From Hyphomicrobiales bacterium (lineage in GTDB: Bacteria > Pseudomonadota > Alphaproteobacteria > Rhizobiales > Xanthobacteraceae), in NCBI GenBank assembly GCA_013911975.1, contig JACESF010000005.1:53463-117462 (forward strand): a stretch of 64,000 bases of DNA. Direction: 5' to 3'. The position numbers and the translations under genes are program-made. Positions 1 through 8,186 of this stretch are shown in pieces. The notes beneath the pieces were generated by a model. That model saw nothing but the letters and a program-made list of their open reading frames with translations, was not told where the DNA came from and ran no database searches. How positions within the stretch are numbered: the first letter of the stretch is position 1; every line of letters starts with the position of its first letter.

Positions 1-16
1 GGTCCTTTCAGGAAGC

Positions 17-751
17 TCAGGAGACGAACCAGCCGGTGATCTGGTAGCCGATCAGCACGAAGCCGGCGGTCATCATCACGACGTTGGCGGTGTAGGCGTG
101 GCGGAAGAAGCTCGGCGTCCGCCGCCAGAAGCCCATGACGATGAGGATGGCGGCAAGCGCCAGGAGTTGGCCGATCTCCACGCCCACGTTGAAGGCGAGC
201 AGGTTCGGCAACAGTCCGTCGGGCGAGATGTCGTAGTCGATGATCTTCGTCGACAGGCCGAAGCCGTGGAAGAAGCCGAAGATCAAGGTGGCGAGCTTGG
301 TGTTCGGCTGGAAGCCGAACCACCTTTGGTAGGCGCCCAGATTGTCGAGCGCCTTGTAGACCACCGAGAGCCCGATAATGGCGTCGATGATGTAGCTGTT
401 GATGCCGACGTGGAAATAGACGCCGAGCAACATGGTGGTAGAGTGCCCGATGGCGAACAGGCTCACATAAATGCCGATGTGCTTCATCTTGTAGAGGAAG
501 AAGATCAAGCCGAGCAAGAACAGGATGTGGTCGTATCCCGTCACCATGTGCTTGGCTCCGAGATAGATGAAGGGCAGGAGATTAATGCCAGTGATTTCCT
601 GTATATAGCCCTTGTCGCCCTCGGCGACGGCGTGGGCGAAGGCCGAGCCCGCCAGAAGCGGCACAGTCAGGAAAGCAACGAGCATGGGAAGGGCGAGCCG
701 CCGGCGCGCGCAAGGCGTGCTGGACTGGCCCTGACAGACAGGTCCGTGCAT
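17..751 (-). CDS. HupE/UreJ-family metal permease-like membrane protein
   Basis: 244-residue polytopic membrane protein. An N-terminal signal-like hydrophobic stretch (about residues 20-40, ending SAFAHA) precedes several membrane segments. The motifs GYDHILFLL, FFHGFG and VGVEIGQ are typical of the HupE/UreJ_2 family, whose members are linked to nickel or cobalt uptake. It is transcribed leftward, 48 bases after the His-rich gene at 800-1189 and divergent from the metal-responsive regulator at 1291, so a role in nickel/cobalt handling is likely by context. Import or export cannot be decided from the sequence. The start at 751 is the only ATG before the signal-like stretch. Confidence 0.8.
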   Translation of the reverse strand: MHGPVCQGQSSTPCARRRLALPMLVAFLTVPLLAGSAFAHAVAEGDKGYIQEITGINLLPFIYLGAKHMVTGYDHILFLLGLIFFLYKMKHIGIYVSLFAIGHSTTMLLGVYFHVGINSYIIDAIIGLSVVYKALDNLGAYQRWFGFQPNTKLATLIFGFFHGFGLSTKIIDYDISPDGLLPNLLAFNVGVEIGQLLALAAILIVMGFWRRTPSFFRHAYTANVVMMTAGFVLIGYQITGWFVS

Positions 752-799
752 AGGAATTCCGATCTTTGCTGATGAGGGATGCCGCGTGCGCGGCAGCGA

Positions 800-1189
800 T
801 CATGCGATGAAGATCAGTCGCGGAGGGCGATCGAGCCTGAATGAAGCCTGAAGGTGCGCGAAGACCGGCGGGCACGGATGCCAGTCACGGGTCGACTGAA
901 CAACTGGTGCCATCGCCACCGAGAGGACGTTCGGCGTCTCGTGCGAATGGTCTGCGGGATTGTGGCCATGGGAGTGGCCGGGGCTCTGTTCGTCTGCAGC
1001 TCCGTCGTCATGGACATGGCCATGATCCTTCAGGTCGGCTGCGAGCTCAGCGTGGCGAGCAGCCTCCGCCACGGCGAGCGCCACGGGATCGTGCGATGCA
1101 GAGCGACCAACGGGTGACAGCAGCATGCCGAGAGTCATCGTGATAGCGACGACGAGGCGAAAGGCGATGCTGCGGGTACAGTTTGGCAT
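800..1189 (-). CDS. Small secreted histidine-rich protein, possible metal binder
   Basis: 129 residues. The first 30 look like a Sec signal (charged start, then a hydrophobic run VVAITMTLGMLLS). The mature part carries a His/Asp cluster with HGHVHDD, HSHGH and DHSHE at about residues 56-85, and a C-terminal DRPPRLIF. No family was recognised with confidence. It precedes the HupE-like gene on the same strand and is divergent from the regulator at 1291, so a periplasmic nickel/cobalt-buffering or sensing role is an inference from composition and context. Overlapping frames here are also open, but only this one has a coherent signal plus His cluster. Confidence 0.6.
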   Translation of the reverse strand: MPNCTRSIAFRLVVAITMTLGMLLSPVGRSASHDPVALAVAEAARHAELAADLKDHGHVHDDGAADEQSPGHSHGHNPADHSHETPNVLSVAMAPVVQSTRDWHPCPPVFAHLQASFRLDRPPRLIFIA

Positions 1190-1261
1190 GCTCGGTGATT
1201 ATCTGCGCAGATCCTAACAAAGCGTTGTCGGACAGATTCGATGACCGACCTGTCCTTGTAA

Positions 1262-1280
1262 TATCCCCTCCAGGGGGATA
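1262..1280 (+). promoter_or_regulatory. Probable RcnR/CsoR-type operator
   Basis: Inverted repeat TATCCCC - 5 bases - GGGGATA, 11 bases before the ATG of the regulator at 1291. A G/C tract flanked by TA is the shape known for RcnR/CsoR-family operators, so the site fits autoregulation. It sits in the divergent region between 1190 and 1290 and could also control the leftward His-rich/HupE genes. Confidence 0.65.
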
Positions 1281-1290
1281 GGATCAAGAG

Positions 1291-1572
1291 ATGACAGAGC
1301 CGGCCCAGCTCCACGAAACCCATCCCGATATCATCAAGCGGCTGAAGCGCGCAGATGGCCATCTCAAGGGCATCATCGAGATGATCGAAGCTGGGCGTCC
1401 CTGCCTCGATGTCGCCCAGCAGTTGCACGCAGTGGAGAAGGCCATCGCCCAAGCCAAGCGGACCCTGATCCAGGACCATCTCGACCATTGCCTCGAAGAT
1501 GCCGCCGGTCCGCTTGGGCGGGAGCAGCGGCGCTCCATCGACGAGTTTAAGGAAATCACCAAATATCTGTGA
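1291..1572 (+). CDS. RcnR/FrmR/CsoR-family metal-responsive repressor
   Basis: 93 residues, the usual size for the DUF156 all-helical repressors. Candidate metal ligands are Cys38 (in RPCLDV, aligning with the conserved Cys of RcnR/CsoR), His63 and the nearby His66/Cys67 in DHLDHC; His8 and His11 near the N-terminus resemble the RcnR/FrmR pattern rather than copper CsoR. It directly precedes rcnA with 7 bases between stop and start, and an inverted repeat of operator type lies just upstream. The likely role is to release the downstream nickel/cobalt efflux genes when metal binds. The exact metal is inferred from the neighbours. Confidence 0.85.
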   Translation: MTEPAQLHETHPDIIKRLKRADGHLKGIIEMIEAGRPCLDVAQQLHAVEKAIAQAKRTLIQDHLDHCLEDAAGPLGREQRRSIDEFKEITKYL

Positions 1573-1579
1573 GCTGTGC

Positions 1580-2776
1580 ATGCCCTCCTTCACCGACCTG
1601 ATCCAGCAGGGTTCCGCGCACGCTTGGCTGTTCATTCCGAGCGCAATACTGCTCGGCGCGCTGCACGGGCTGGAGCCGGGCCACTCCAAGACCATGATGG
1701 CCGCCTTCATCGTCGCCATCCGGGGGACGGTGACGCAGGCGGTGCTGCTCGGGCTGGCGGCGACGGCATCGCATACCCTCGTGGTGTGGGGAATCGCCCT
1801 GGGCGGCATGTACCTTTGGCAAGGCGTTGATGCTGAGGCCTTCGAGCCATACTTCCAGCTGGCCTCCGCCGTCGTCATCGTCGCCATCGCACTGTGGATG
1901 TTTTGGCGTACGTGGGAGGAGCAGCGGCGTGCACAGGCCGCCGCCGGAGATCACGAGCATGCGCACAGCCACCACCACGGCGGGCATGGGCATAACGCCC
2001 ATGGCGAAGACCTGCGCCGTATCGATACGGGGCATGGCGTGGTCGCCGTGGAGGTGTTCGAGGACGGTGTGCCGCCGCGCTGGCGCATCCGCACAGAGCG
2101 GGGCCAAGCCTGGACGGCGGAAGACGTGACCATCGTGACCGAGCGGCCCGATGGAGCGCGCCAAGTGTTCACTTTCATGGACAGGGGCGGCATCCTGGAA
2201 TCCGTCGACGAGATTCCGGAGCCGCACGAGTTCATGGCACGCGTGAGCCTCGGGCATGGCGGGCACACGCACGATTACGATCTGTCGTTCGTTGAAGGGC
2301 ATGGCCACGACCACATGCACGAAGAGGTCCAAGGGCTCAATGTCGCGACCTCCGGCTACCAAGACGCGCATGAGCTCGCGCATGCCAATGACATCCGCCG
2401 CCGGTTTGCCGATCGCGACGTGACCACCTGGCAGATCATCGCGTTCGGCCTGACCGGGGGGCTGATCCCGTGTCCCGCGGCGATCACGGTGCTCCTGCTG
2501 TGCCTTCAGCTGAAGGAGTTCACGCTGGGGTTTGCGCTGGTGCTCTGCTTCTCCATCGGCCTTGCGATCACGCTCGTGACGGTGGGTGCTGCCGCGGCGC
2601 TTAGCGTGCGTCACGCGAGCGAGCGATGGGCGTGGTTCGGCACCGTAGCCCGCAAAGCCCCTTATTTCTCAAGTCTCCTGATCGTCGCCGTGGGTCTCTA
2701 CGTGGGTTGGCACGGCTGGAGCGGCCTCACTGCGCACGCCGCTGCGGCGGCATCTTCCCTGTCTTCTGGCACGTAA
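1580..2776 (+). CDS. rcnA: Nickel/cobalt efflux protein RcnA (NicO family)
   Basis: 398 residues. NicO motifs are present in both halves: HGLEPGHSKT near residue 30 and GLIPCPAAITVLLLC near residue 300. Between them lies a long cytoplasmic loop very rich in His (HEHAHSHHHGGHGH, later GHGGHTHDYD and GHGHDHMHEE), which is expected to bind Ni or Co. The loop is longer than in E. coli RcnA and contains a small beta-rich insert with few His residues. The ATG at 1580 was chosen because it lies 7 bases after the regulator stop and begins the first membrane segment; a longer in-frame opening upstream overlaps the regulator. Confidence 0.9.
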   Translation: MPSFTDLIQQGSAHAWLFIPSAILLGALHGLEPGHSKTMMAAFIVAIRGTVTQAVLLGLAATASHTLVVWGIALGGMYLWQGVDAEAFEPYFQLASAVVIVAIALWMFWRTWEEQRRAQAAAGDHEHAHSHHHGGHGHNAHGEDLRRIDTGHGVVAVEVFEDGVPPRWRIRTERGQAWTAEDVTIVTERPDGARQVFTFMDRGGILESVDEIPEPHEFMARVSLGHGGHTHDYDLSFVEGHGHDHMHEEVQGLNVATSGYQDAHELAHANDIRRRFADRDVTTWQIIAFGLTGGLIPCPAAITVLLLCLQLKEFTLGFALVLCFSIGLAITLVTVGAAAALSVRHASERWAWFGTVARKAPYFSSLLIVAVGLYVGWHGWSGLTAHAAAAASSLSSGT

Positions 2777-2793
2777 GGCCATCGAGCAAAACT

Positions 2794-4116
2794 ATGCTTC
2801 AGGTCCTCGCCAATCGCACCTATCGCCATCTCTTTCTCGCACAGGTAATTGCGCTGGTGGGGACCGGCCTGGCTACGGTGGCGCTGGGACTGTTGGCCTA
2901 CGACATTGCCGGCGCCGACGCGGGCGCAGTTCTGGGTACGGCGCTCGCCATCAAGATGGTCGCCTACGTGGGCGTGGCGCCGGTAGCGGCCGCCTTTGCC
3001 GAGCGTCTGCCGCGCCGAACCATGCTGGTTTGCCTTGATATGGTGCGGGCCGCGGTGGCCTTGTGCCTGCCATTCGTCACCGAGGTGTGGCAGGTCTATG
3101 CGCTGATCTTTGTCCTGCAGTCGGCCTCCGCTGGCTTCACGCCGACCTTTCAGGCCACCATCCCGGATGTCCTGCCTGACGAACGGGAGTACACGCGGGC
3201 ACTCTCCCTTTCGCGGCTGGCCTATGACCTTGAGAGCGTCGCCAGCCCGATGCTGGCGGCCGCGCTCCTGACCCTCATCAACTTTCACAGCCTCTTTGCT
3301 GGGACAGCCATCGGTTTCCTCGCCTCAGCCGCCCTGGTTGTTTCGGTGGCGTTGCCCAGCCCGAAGGCGAGCGAACGACGGGGCATCTACGACCGCACCA
3401 CGCGCGGCCTCAGAATCTACCTCGCGACGCCACGCCTACGCGGGCTCCTGGCACTCAATCTCGCAGTCGCAGCCGCGAGTGCCATGGTCATCGTCAACAC
3501 GGTAGTGCTTGTGCAAGCGCAGTTCGGCCTCGGCCAACGATCAACGGCTCTGGCGTTGGCCGCTTTCGGTGGTGGGTCGATGATCGCCGCGCTCCTGTTG
3601 CCGCGCCTGCTGGACGATGTTCCCGACCGGCGCGCCATGCTGGCCGGCGCTGGCGTCCTGGTCGCAGGCCTCTTCGTAGGGGTCGCGGTTCCGAGTTTCG
3701 TATGGCTGCTGCCGCTTTGGTTTGCGCTCGGGCTCGGCTATTCGCTGGCGCAGACGCCATCCGGTCGCCTGCTGCGGCGCTCTTCAATGCCGGAGGACCG
3801 ACCTTCGCTGTTCGCTGCCCAGTTCGCGCTTTCGCACGTCTGCTGGCTCATCACTTATCCCATTGCAGGCTGGTTCGGCGCCAAGATTGGCTTGCCGCTT
3901 ACGTTTGCGGCGCTGGGCCTCCTCGCGGCGTTCTCGGTCCTCGCTGCAATCCGACTTTGGCCGTCGAATGATCGGGACGTGCTTGCCCATTCCCATGGGG
4001 CACTCGATCCTGCTCACCCCCATCTGGCCGATGCGGTGCCGACGCCAGATGGCTTGCAGCATGCCCACGCCTTTGTCATCGACAGCAATCATCCGGAATG
4101 GCCGCGCTCGGCATGA
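2794..4116 (+). CDS. MFS efflux transporter with His-rich tail, NreB-like
   Basis: 440 residues with about twelve membrane segments starting at NRTYRHLFLAQVIALVG, typical of the MFS_3 type. After the last segment comes a hydrophilic tail of about 45 residues with HSHG, HPH, HAH and a final NHPEW. A His-rich C-terminal tail on an MFS protein is the hallmark of NreB nickel-resistance exporters, and the gene follows rcnA by 17 bases. Export of nickel or cobalt is therefore likely. The start at 2794 is preferred over an earlier in-frame ATG inside rcnA. Confidence 0.75.
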   Translation: MLQVLANRTYRHLFLAQVIALVGTGLATVALGLLAYDIAGADAGAVLGTALAIKMVAYVGVAPVAAAFAERLPRRTMLVCLDMVRAAVALCLPFVTEVWQVYALIFVLQSASAGFTPTFQATIPDVLPDEREYTRALSLSRLAYDLESVASPMLAAALLTLINFHSLFAGTAIGFLASAALVVSVALPSPKASERRGIYDRTTRGLRIYLATPRLRGLLALNLAVAAASAMVIVNTVVLVQAQFGLGQRSTALALAAFGGGSMIAALLLPRLLDDVPDRRAMLAGAGVLVAGLFVGVAVPSFVWLLPLWFALGLGYSLAQTPSGRLLRRSSMPEDRPSLFAAQFALSHVCWLITYPIAGWFGAKIGLPLTFAALGLLAAFSVLAAIRLWPSNDRDVLAHSHGALDPAHPHLADAVPTPDGLQHAHAFVIDSNHPEWPRSA

Positions 4117-4153
4117 CTGCCGCTGCTCTTCTTCTCCTCCGCGAGGCCCAGTG

Positions 4154-4588
4154 GTGACGGAACTGCCGGTCTATCTCGGCCTGTTCCTGGCCGCGTTTGC
4201 TGCGGCGACCATCCTGCCCATGCAATCTGAGGCGGTTTTTGTGGGATTGTTGTTGGCCGATTACCCCCTACTGCCGCTGCTTCTGGCAGCCAGCGGCGGC
4301 AACGTGCTGGGTTCGGTCGTGAACTGGTTCCTAGGTCGCGGGATAGAGCGCTTCAGCGGGCAGCGATGGTTTCCGGTGAGCGAGGCAGCGCTGGCCAAGG
4401 CCCAGCGGTGGTATCGGCGCTACGGCAAATGGTCGCTTCTTCTCAGCTGGATGCCGGTCATTGGCGATCCACTGACCGTTGTAGCCGGGCTTATGCGGGA
4501 ATCGTTCCCGACGTTCCTTCTCATCGTCGCCTTCGCCAAGGTTGCGCGTTACGCGGTACTCGCGGCACTCGCGCTCCAAGTCGCTTAA
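4154..4588 (+). CDS. YqaA/DedA-family small membrane protein
   Basis: 144 residues with several membrane segments and the motifs GGNVLGSVVNWFLGRG, RYGKWSLLLSWMPVIGDP and VAGLMR, which match the YqaA branch of the DedA/SNARE-associated family. These proteins are thought to be membrane transporters or lipid scramblase-like; no substrate is evident. The start is uncertain: GTG at 4154 (or 4151) fits with GCGAGG 7 bases upstream. It sits between two metal-export genes, and YqaA-like genes do occur in such metal clusters. Confidence 0.7.
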   Translation: MTELPVYLGLFLAAFAAATILPMQSEAVFVGLLLADYPLLPLLLAASGGNVLGSVVNWFLGRGIERFSGQRWFPVSEAALAKAQRWYRRYGKWSLLLSWMPVIGDPLTVVAGLMRESFPTFLLIVAFAKVARYAVLAALALQVA

Positions 4589-4634
4589 AGATGTGTCACG
4601 ACATGGCCACCTAAGCTTGGCAAGGCTCGCTGTG

Positions 4635-5339
4635 ATGGGAACATTCCTCGACCTCCAGCGCTGGCTCTACGGCGGCGCGCTCGACGCACTGAACGCCCTG
4701 CGGACTGTGGGCATCGCAGGACTGCCCGCGCTGATCGGTGCAGCCTTCGGCTTCGGCATGCTCCACGCACTCCTGCCCGGCCACGGCAAGGCGGTGCTCG
4801 CCTCGCACTATGCCGGCGACGGGCGAATGGTGGGTGCGCTCGGCGCCAGCATTATTCTCATACTCACCCATGTGGGTTCGGCCATTCTGATTGTGCTGGG
4901 CGGTTTTGCTGTCCTCAAAAGCACCATTGGCGGCGCCGGGCGGTCCCCCATGCTGGAGCAGACGAGCCAAGTCCTAATCGTCGTCGTGGGCCTGTGGCTG
5001 CTTTGGCGCGCCGGGCGGCCGCATTCGCACGACCATGATCGCTCCGGCCCGGCGCTTGCCTTCGTCACCGGCCTCGTGCCGTGTCCGCTCACCACCTTCA
5101 TCATGACCTATGCGCTGGCCCATGGCGCGCTCGTGTCGGGTCTCCTTCTGTCGGGCACCTTCGCCGCGGGCATGGTCGTCACGGTGGCGTCGTTCCCGCT
5201 GCTGGCGGTTCTGCTGCGCACCCGGCTTATGCCGCTGCTGGCACGCACTGAGGTACTGAGAGCGCGGACGGGCCACGTGCTTGAGGTGGGAGCAGCCCTG
5301 GCGGTCATCCTGCTGGGCGTGTGGCCGCTCGTTCGCTGA
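4635..5339 (+). CDS. Second NicO-family nickel/cobalt transporter
   Basis: 234 residues. Family motifs HALLPGHGKAVLASHYAG (about residues 45-60) and GLVPCPLTTFIM (about residue 145) are both present; the central His segment is short (HSHDHD). It lacks the long His-rich loop of the RcnA encoded at 1580, so it is a different NicO subtype. ATG 4635 begins the natural N-terminus; GTG 4632 is an adjacent alternative. The gene ends the rightward metal operon and converges on the MFS gene at 5345 with only 5 bases between stops. Confidence 0.8.
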   Translation: MGTFLDLQRWLYGGALDALNALRTVGIAGLPALIGAAFGFGMLHALLPGHGKAVLASHYAGDGRMVGALGASIILILTHVGSAILIVLGGFAVLKSTIGGAGRSPMLEQTSQVLIVVVGLWLLWRAGRPHSHDHDRSGPALAFVTGLVPCPLTTFIMTYALAHGALVSGLLLSGTFAAGMVVTVASFPLLAVLLRTRLMPLLARTEVLRARTGHVLEVGAALAVILLGVWPLVR

Positions 5340-5344
5340 GCTGA

Positions 5345-6583
5345 TCAGGCACGCTGCTCTTCCGGCGGCCGAACGTGCCGGAAGATCCAGAGCAAAGCGA
5401 GGTCGTAGAGGATCTTCAGCACGCCGCACAGGATCAGCGGCCATGCCTCATGGCCGGCGGCGAACAGCGCCCCGGCGAGCGCCGGGCTCAATGCCGCGGC
5501 GAGACTTCGCGGCACCGAGGTGATGCTGGCGGCGGCCGGACGCTCGGGAGGCGTCACCACAGCCATCACGTAGGAGGAGCGGGTCGGTACGTCCATCTGT
5601 GACAGAGCGGAACGCACCAGCAGCAGGGTGAGCGCGACTTCGAGGCTCGGGGCCAACGCGGCGAGGATCAGGCAGAGGCTGGACGGGATGTGGGTGAACA
5701 CCATGGTGTTCACGAGCCCGATGCGGCGCGACAGCCAGGCCGCCACCGGGAAGGAGAAGGCGGACAGCACGCCCGAGATGAAGAAGAAGGTGCCCGCCGC
5801 CGACAGGGACAGACCGAAGCGCGAGAACAGCCACAGCGCCATCAGCGACTGCACGGCGAAGCCGCCTGCGAACGCATCGATGGAGAACAAGGCGGCCATT
5901 CGATAGACGATGCCCCGCGAGGGGCCGAGGGCAGACGTGGGACGCGTCTCGCCGGACGCCGCGCTGCGGGGGATACGGCTGTAGAAGACGCTGCCGGCGA
6001 TGCCGAGCAGCGCATAGAGGGCGAACATGCCTTCCAGCGCGGAGAGGCGTGACACGCCGATATCCGCCAGGAGGTCCGGGCTCATGGCGGCCAGTGCCCC
6101 CACCGCCGCGGCGAGCGCACCAATCAAGCTGTAGCGGGCGAAGGCGGCGGTGCGCGCCTTATCCGTCACCAGATGGGACAGGGCCGCATGCTCCAGCGGC
6201 ACGAAGATGCTCACGCTCCCCGCCGACGGATTGATGGTGCCGCAGAAGGCCACCAGCAGCACCGCCCCATAGGTCTCCGATTGGGTGAAGGCGAGGCCCG
6301 TCGCCACCATCAGGGTCGAGGCGGCGATCAGCAGGGTGCGCGGGTCGAAGCGGTGACCGACGAGGCCGATGGCGAGTGTCATCAGCGCCGAGCCGAGGAG
6401 CGCTGTCGTCGCCGCCACGCCGATCTCGAAGGCGCCGAGGCCGAGGATGAAGAGATAGACCGGCAGCAGCACGGCCACGAAACCATCGCCGAAATCCCGG
6501 AGCGCCCGCGCCGCATAGAGCGACGACACGGGGGAGAACGGGCCTTGGTCCTCCGCTACCGGACTATTCACCACCTGGGTCAC
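5345..6583 (-). CDS. MFS transporter next to chromate genes
   Basis: 412 residues with about twelve membrane segments, starting SSLYAARALRDFGDGFVAVL. The GTG start at 6583 is chosen because GGAGG stands 8 bases before it and it lies 17 bases after the stop of the ChrB-domain gene; an earlier in-frame ATG would overlap that gene heavily. MFS genes of this type are commonly found beside chrB/chrA. The substrate is unknown; efflux of an oxyanion or metal is a contextual guess. Confidence 0.75.
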   Translation of the reverse strand: MTQVVNSPVAEDQGPFSPVSSLYAARALRDFGDGFVAVLLPVYLFILGLGAFEIGVAATTALLGSALMTLAIGLVGHRFDPRTLLIAASTLMVATGLAFTQSETYGAVLLVAFCGTINPSAGSVSIFVPLEHAALSHLVTDKARTAAFARYSLIGALAAAVGALAAMSPDLLADIGVSRLSALEGMFALYALLGIAGSVFYSRIPRSAASGETRPTSALGPSRGIVYRMAALFSIDAFAGGFAVQSLMALWLFSRFGLSLSAAGTFFFISGVLSAFSFPVAAWLSRRIGLVNTMVFTHIPSSLCLILAALAPSLEVALTLLLVRSALSQMDVPTRSSYVMAVVTPPERPAAASITSVPRSLAAALSPALAGALFAAGHEAWPLILCGVLKILYDLALLWIFRHVRPPEEQRA

Positions 6584-6599
6584 GGGCGCCCCTCCGTTT

Positions 6600-7046
6600 T
6601 CAAGCCGCCGCCGGCCAATTCGCGCTCTTGCCACCCGCCCAGGCATAGAGGGCGTCATAGATGATGAAGCCCCGCCTCAGGAGGTCGTGGTCGTCCGGCG
6701 TCATCTCGCGCAGCCCCTTGGAGATGGCCAGCAGGCCCGCCGACTGGGGCGTGAGGCCTGGCCGGCTGGTGTCGGCACCGCGCACGATGTCTGCGACGGC
6801 GGCGATGGCGGGATCACGGTCGAGGCCGTAGTGCGCCACGAAAGCGTCGAAGCTGCACTTCTCCCCCACATGGCCGAAGATGACGCCCGGCACGTCAAAC
6901 GGCGTCGCCCCCGTCTCCTCGGCCCTGCGGATCACCTCGTCGGGCGGAGCGAACAGGAATTCCGGCGCCTCGTCGATGAAGCGGGCGATCAGCCAGGGGC
7001 AGGCGATGCGGTCAATGACCGGGCGGGCACGGGTGATCCATTTCAT
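6600..7046 (-). CDS. Stand-alone ChrB C-terminal domain protein
   Basis: 148 residues matching the C-terminal half of ChrB: VIDRIACPWLIARFIDEAPEF, then GEKCSFDAF, then the AVADIVRGAD region. The same motifs occur in the full ChrB encoded divergently at 7166 (VDRIACGWLIRRFIDPDAE, GDRCSFEVL). It lacks the N-terminal DNA-binding part and so is probably not a repressor by itself; small ChrB_C proteins accompany chromate resistance loci and have been proposed to sense or process chromate. It starts a leftward operon with the MFS gene. Confidence 0.85.
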   Translation of the reverse strand: MKWITRARPVIDRIACPWLIARFIDEAPEFLFAPPDEVIRRAEETGATPFDVPGVIFGHVGEKCSFDAFVAHYGLDRDPAIAAVADIVRGADTSRPGLTPQSAGLLAISKGLREMTPDDHDLLRRGFIIYDALYAWAGGKSANWPAAA

Positions 7047-7165
7047 GGGCGGTCTCCTCGGCCGTCAGGGAGTGTCCGAGCTCCGTCGGCGCGAAGGAGA
7101 CGCTACGCCTGCATCCTAAATGATACAAGTGTTGCATTTCAATTTTGAGGTGATACGGTCTGCTC
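7047..7165. promoter_or_regulatory. Divergent chr promoter region with spaced TGATAC repeats
   Basis: 119 bases between the two divergent ChrB-type genes. The stretch is less GC-rich than its surroundings and carries two direct copies of TGATAC (7121-7126 and 7151-7156) whose starts are 30 bases apart, that is on the same helix face. These are candidate sites for ChrB, the known chromate-responsive repressor of chr operons. Individual -35 and -10 boxes could not be assigned with confidence. Confidence 0.4.
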
Positions 7166-8158
7166 ATGAGCGATGATAACGCCCCCTCCGACCAGCTCTG
7201 GCTGCTGCTGATCCACCAACTGCCGACCAAGCCTGCCTATTTCCGGGTGAAGATCTGGCGGCGGCTGCAGGGCATCGGCGCCGTGGCGGTGAAGAGCTCG
7301 GTCTATGCCCTGCCGGCCTCAGCCGAAACACATGAGGATTTCCAGTGGTTGGTGAAGGAGATCGTGGCGGGCGGCGGCGAGGCGATGATCTGCGAGGCCC
7401 GCCTCGTGGACGGACTGACCGACGCCCAGGTGCGCGCTTTGTTCGATGCCGCCCGTGACACCGACTACGAAGCGATCGCGGACGAGGCCCGCGCCATCGC
7501 CGCCGCGTTGGACGGTGACGGAAGCACCGAGAAGCAGACCGAGGCGCGCACCCAGACCAGCCGGTTGCGTCGGAAGCTCACGGACATCGTCGCGCTCGAT
7601 TTCTTCGGGGCCACCGGGCGCGTCATCGCCGAGGGCCTCATCTGTGCACTTGAAACCCGGACGGCGGAGGACAAACTCATGGCATCTCCTTCCGCGCAGT
7701 CGCCAGCCGAGATGGACGCCCTTGCCATTCTCAGGGGTCGCGTCTGGGTGACGCGGCGCGACGTGCATGTGGATCGCATCGCCTGCGGCTGGCTGATCCG
7801 GCGTTTCATCGATCCGGATGCCGAGATCCGCTTCGTGCCCGGCAAGGGCTATGAGCCGAAGGCGGGGGAGCTGCGCTTCGACATGTTCGAGGGCGAGATC
7901 ACCCATGAGGGCGACCGCTGCAGCTTCGAGGTGCTGCTCGGCCGCGCCGGCATTGCCGACCCCGCCCTTCAAGCCGTGGGCGAGATCGTCCACGACATCG
8001 ACCTCAAGGACGGGAAGTTCGGCCGCGAGGAAACGGGCGGCATCGCCAGCCTCATCGCCGGCATCACATTGAGCGAGCCCGATGATGCCCAGCGCCTCGC
8101 CAAGGGCGCCGGGGTGTTCGACACGCTTCACCAGTATTTCCGCGCCCGGCGCCCATAG
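7166..8158 (+). CDS. chrB: Chromate resistance regulator ChrB
   Basis: 330 residues, the normal ChrB length. The N-terminal part (LLLIHQLPTKPAYFRVKIWR, then VKSSVYALP) is the winged-helix-like ChrB_N region. The C-terminal part has VDRIACGWLIRRFIDPDAE, GDRCSFEVLL and VGEIVHDIDLKD, the ChrB_C domain. ChrB represses chr operons and responds to chromate. The gene is followed by chrA after 28 bases and is divergent from a stand-alone ChrB_C gene, so the locus holds two copies of the sensor domain. Confidence 0.92.
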   Translation: MSDDNAPSDQLWLLLIHQLPTKPAYFRVKIWRRLQGIGAVAVKSSVYALPASAETHEDFQWLVKEIVAGGGEAMICEARLVDGLTDAQVRALFDAARDTDYEAIADEARAIAAALDGDGSTEKQTEARTQTSRLRRKLTDIVALDFFGATGRVIAEGLICALETRTAEDKLMASPSAQSPAEMDALAILRGRVWVTRRDVHVDRIACGWLIRRFIDPDAEIRFVPGKGYEPKAGELRFDMFEGEITHEGDRCSFEVLLGRAGIADPALQAVGEIVHDIDLKDGKFGREETGGIASLIAGITLSEPDDAQRLAKGAGVFDTLHQYFRARRP

Positions 8159-8186
8159 CCGCTCGCGTGCACCCAAGGAGGACATC

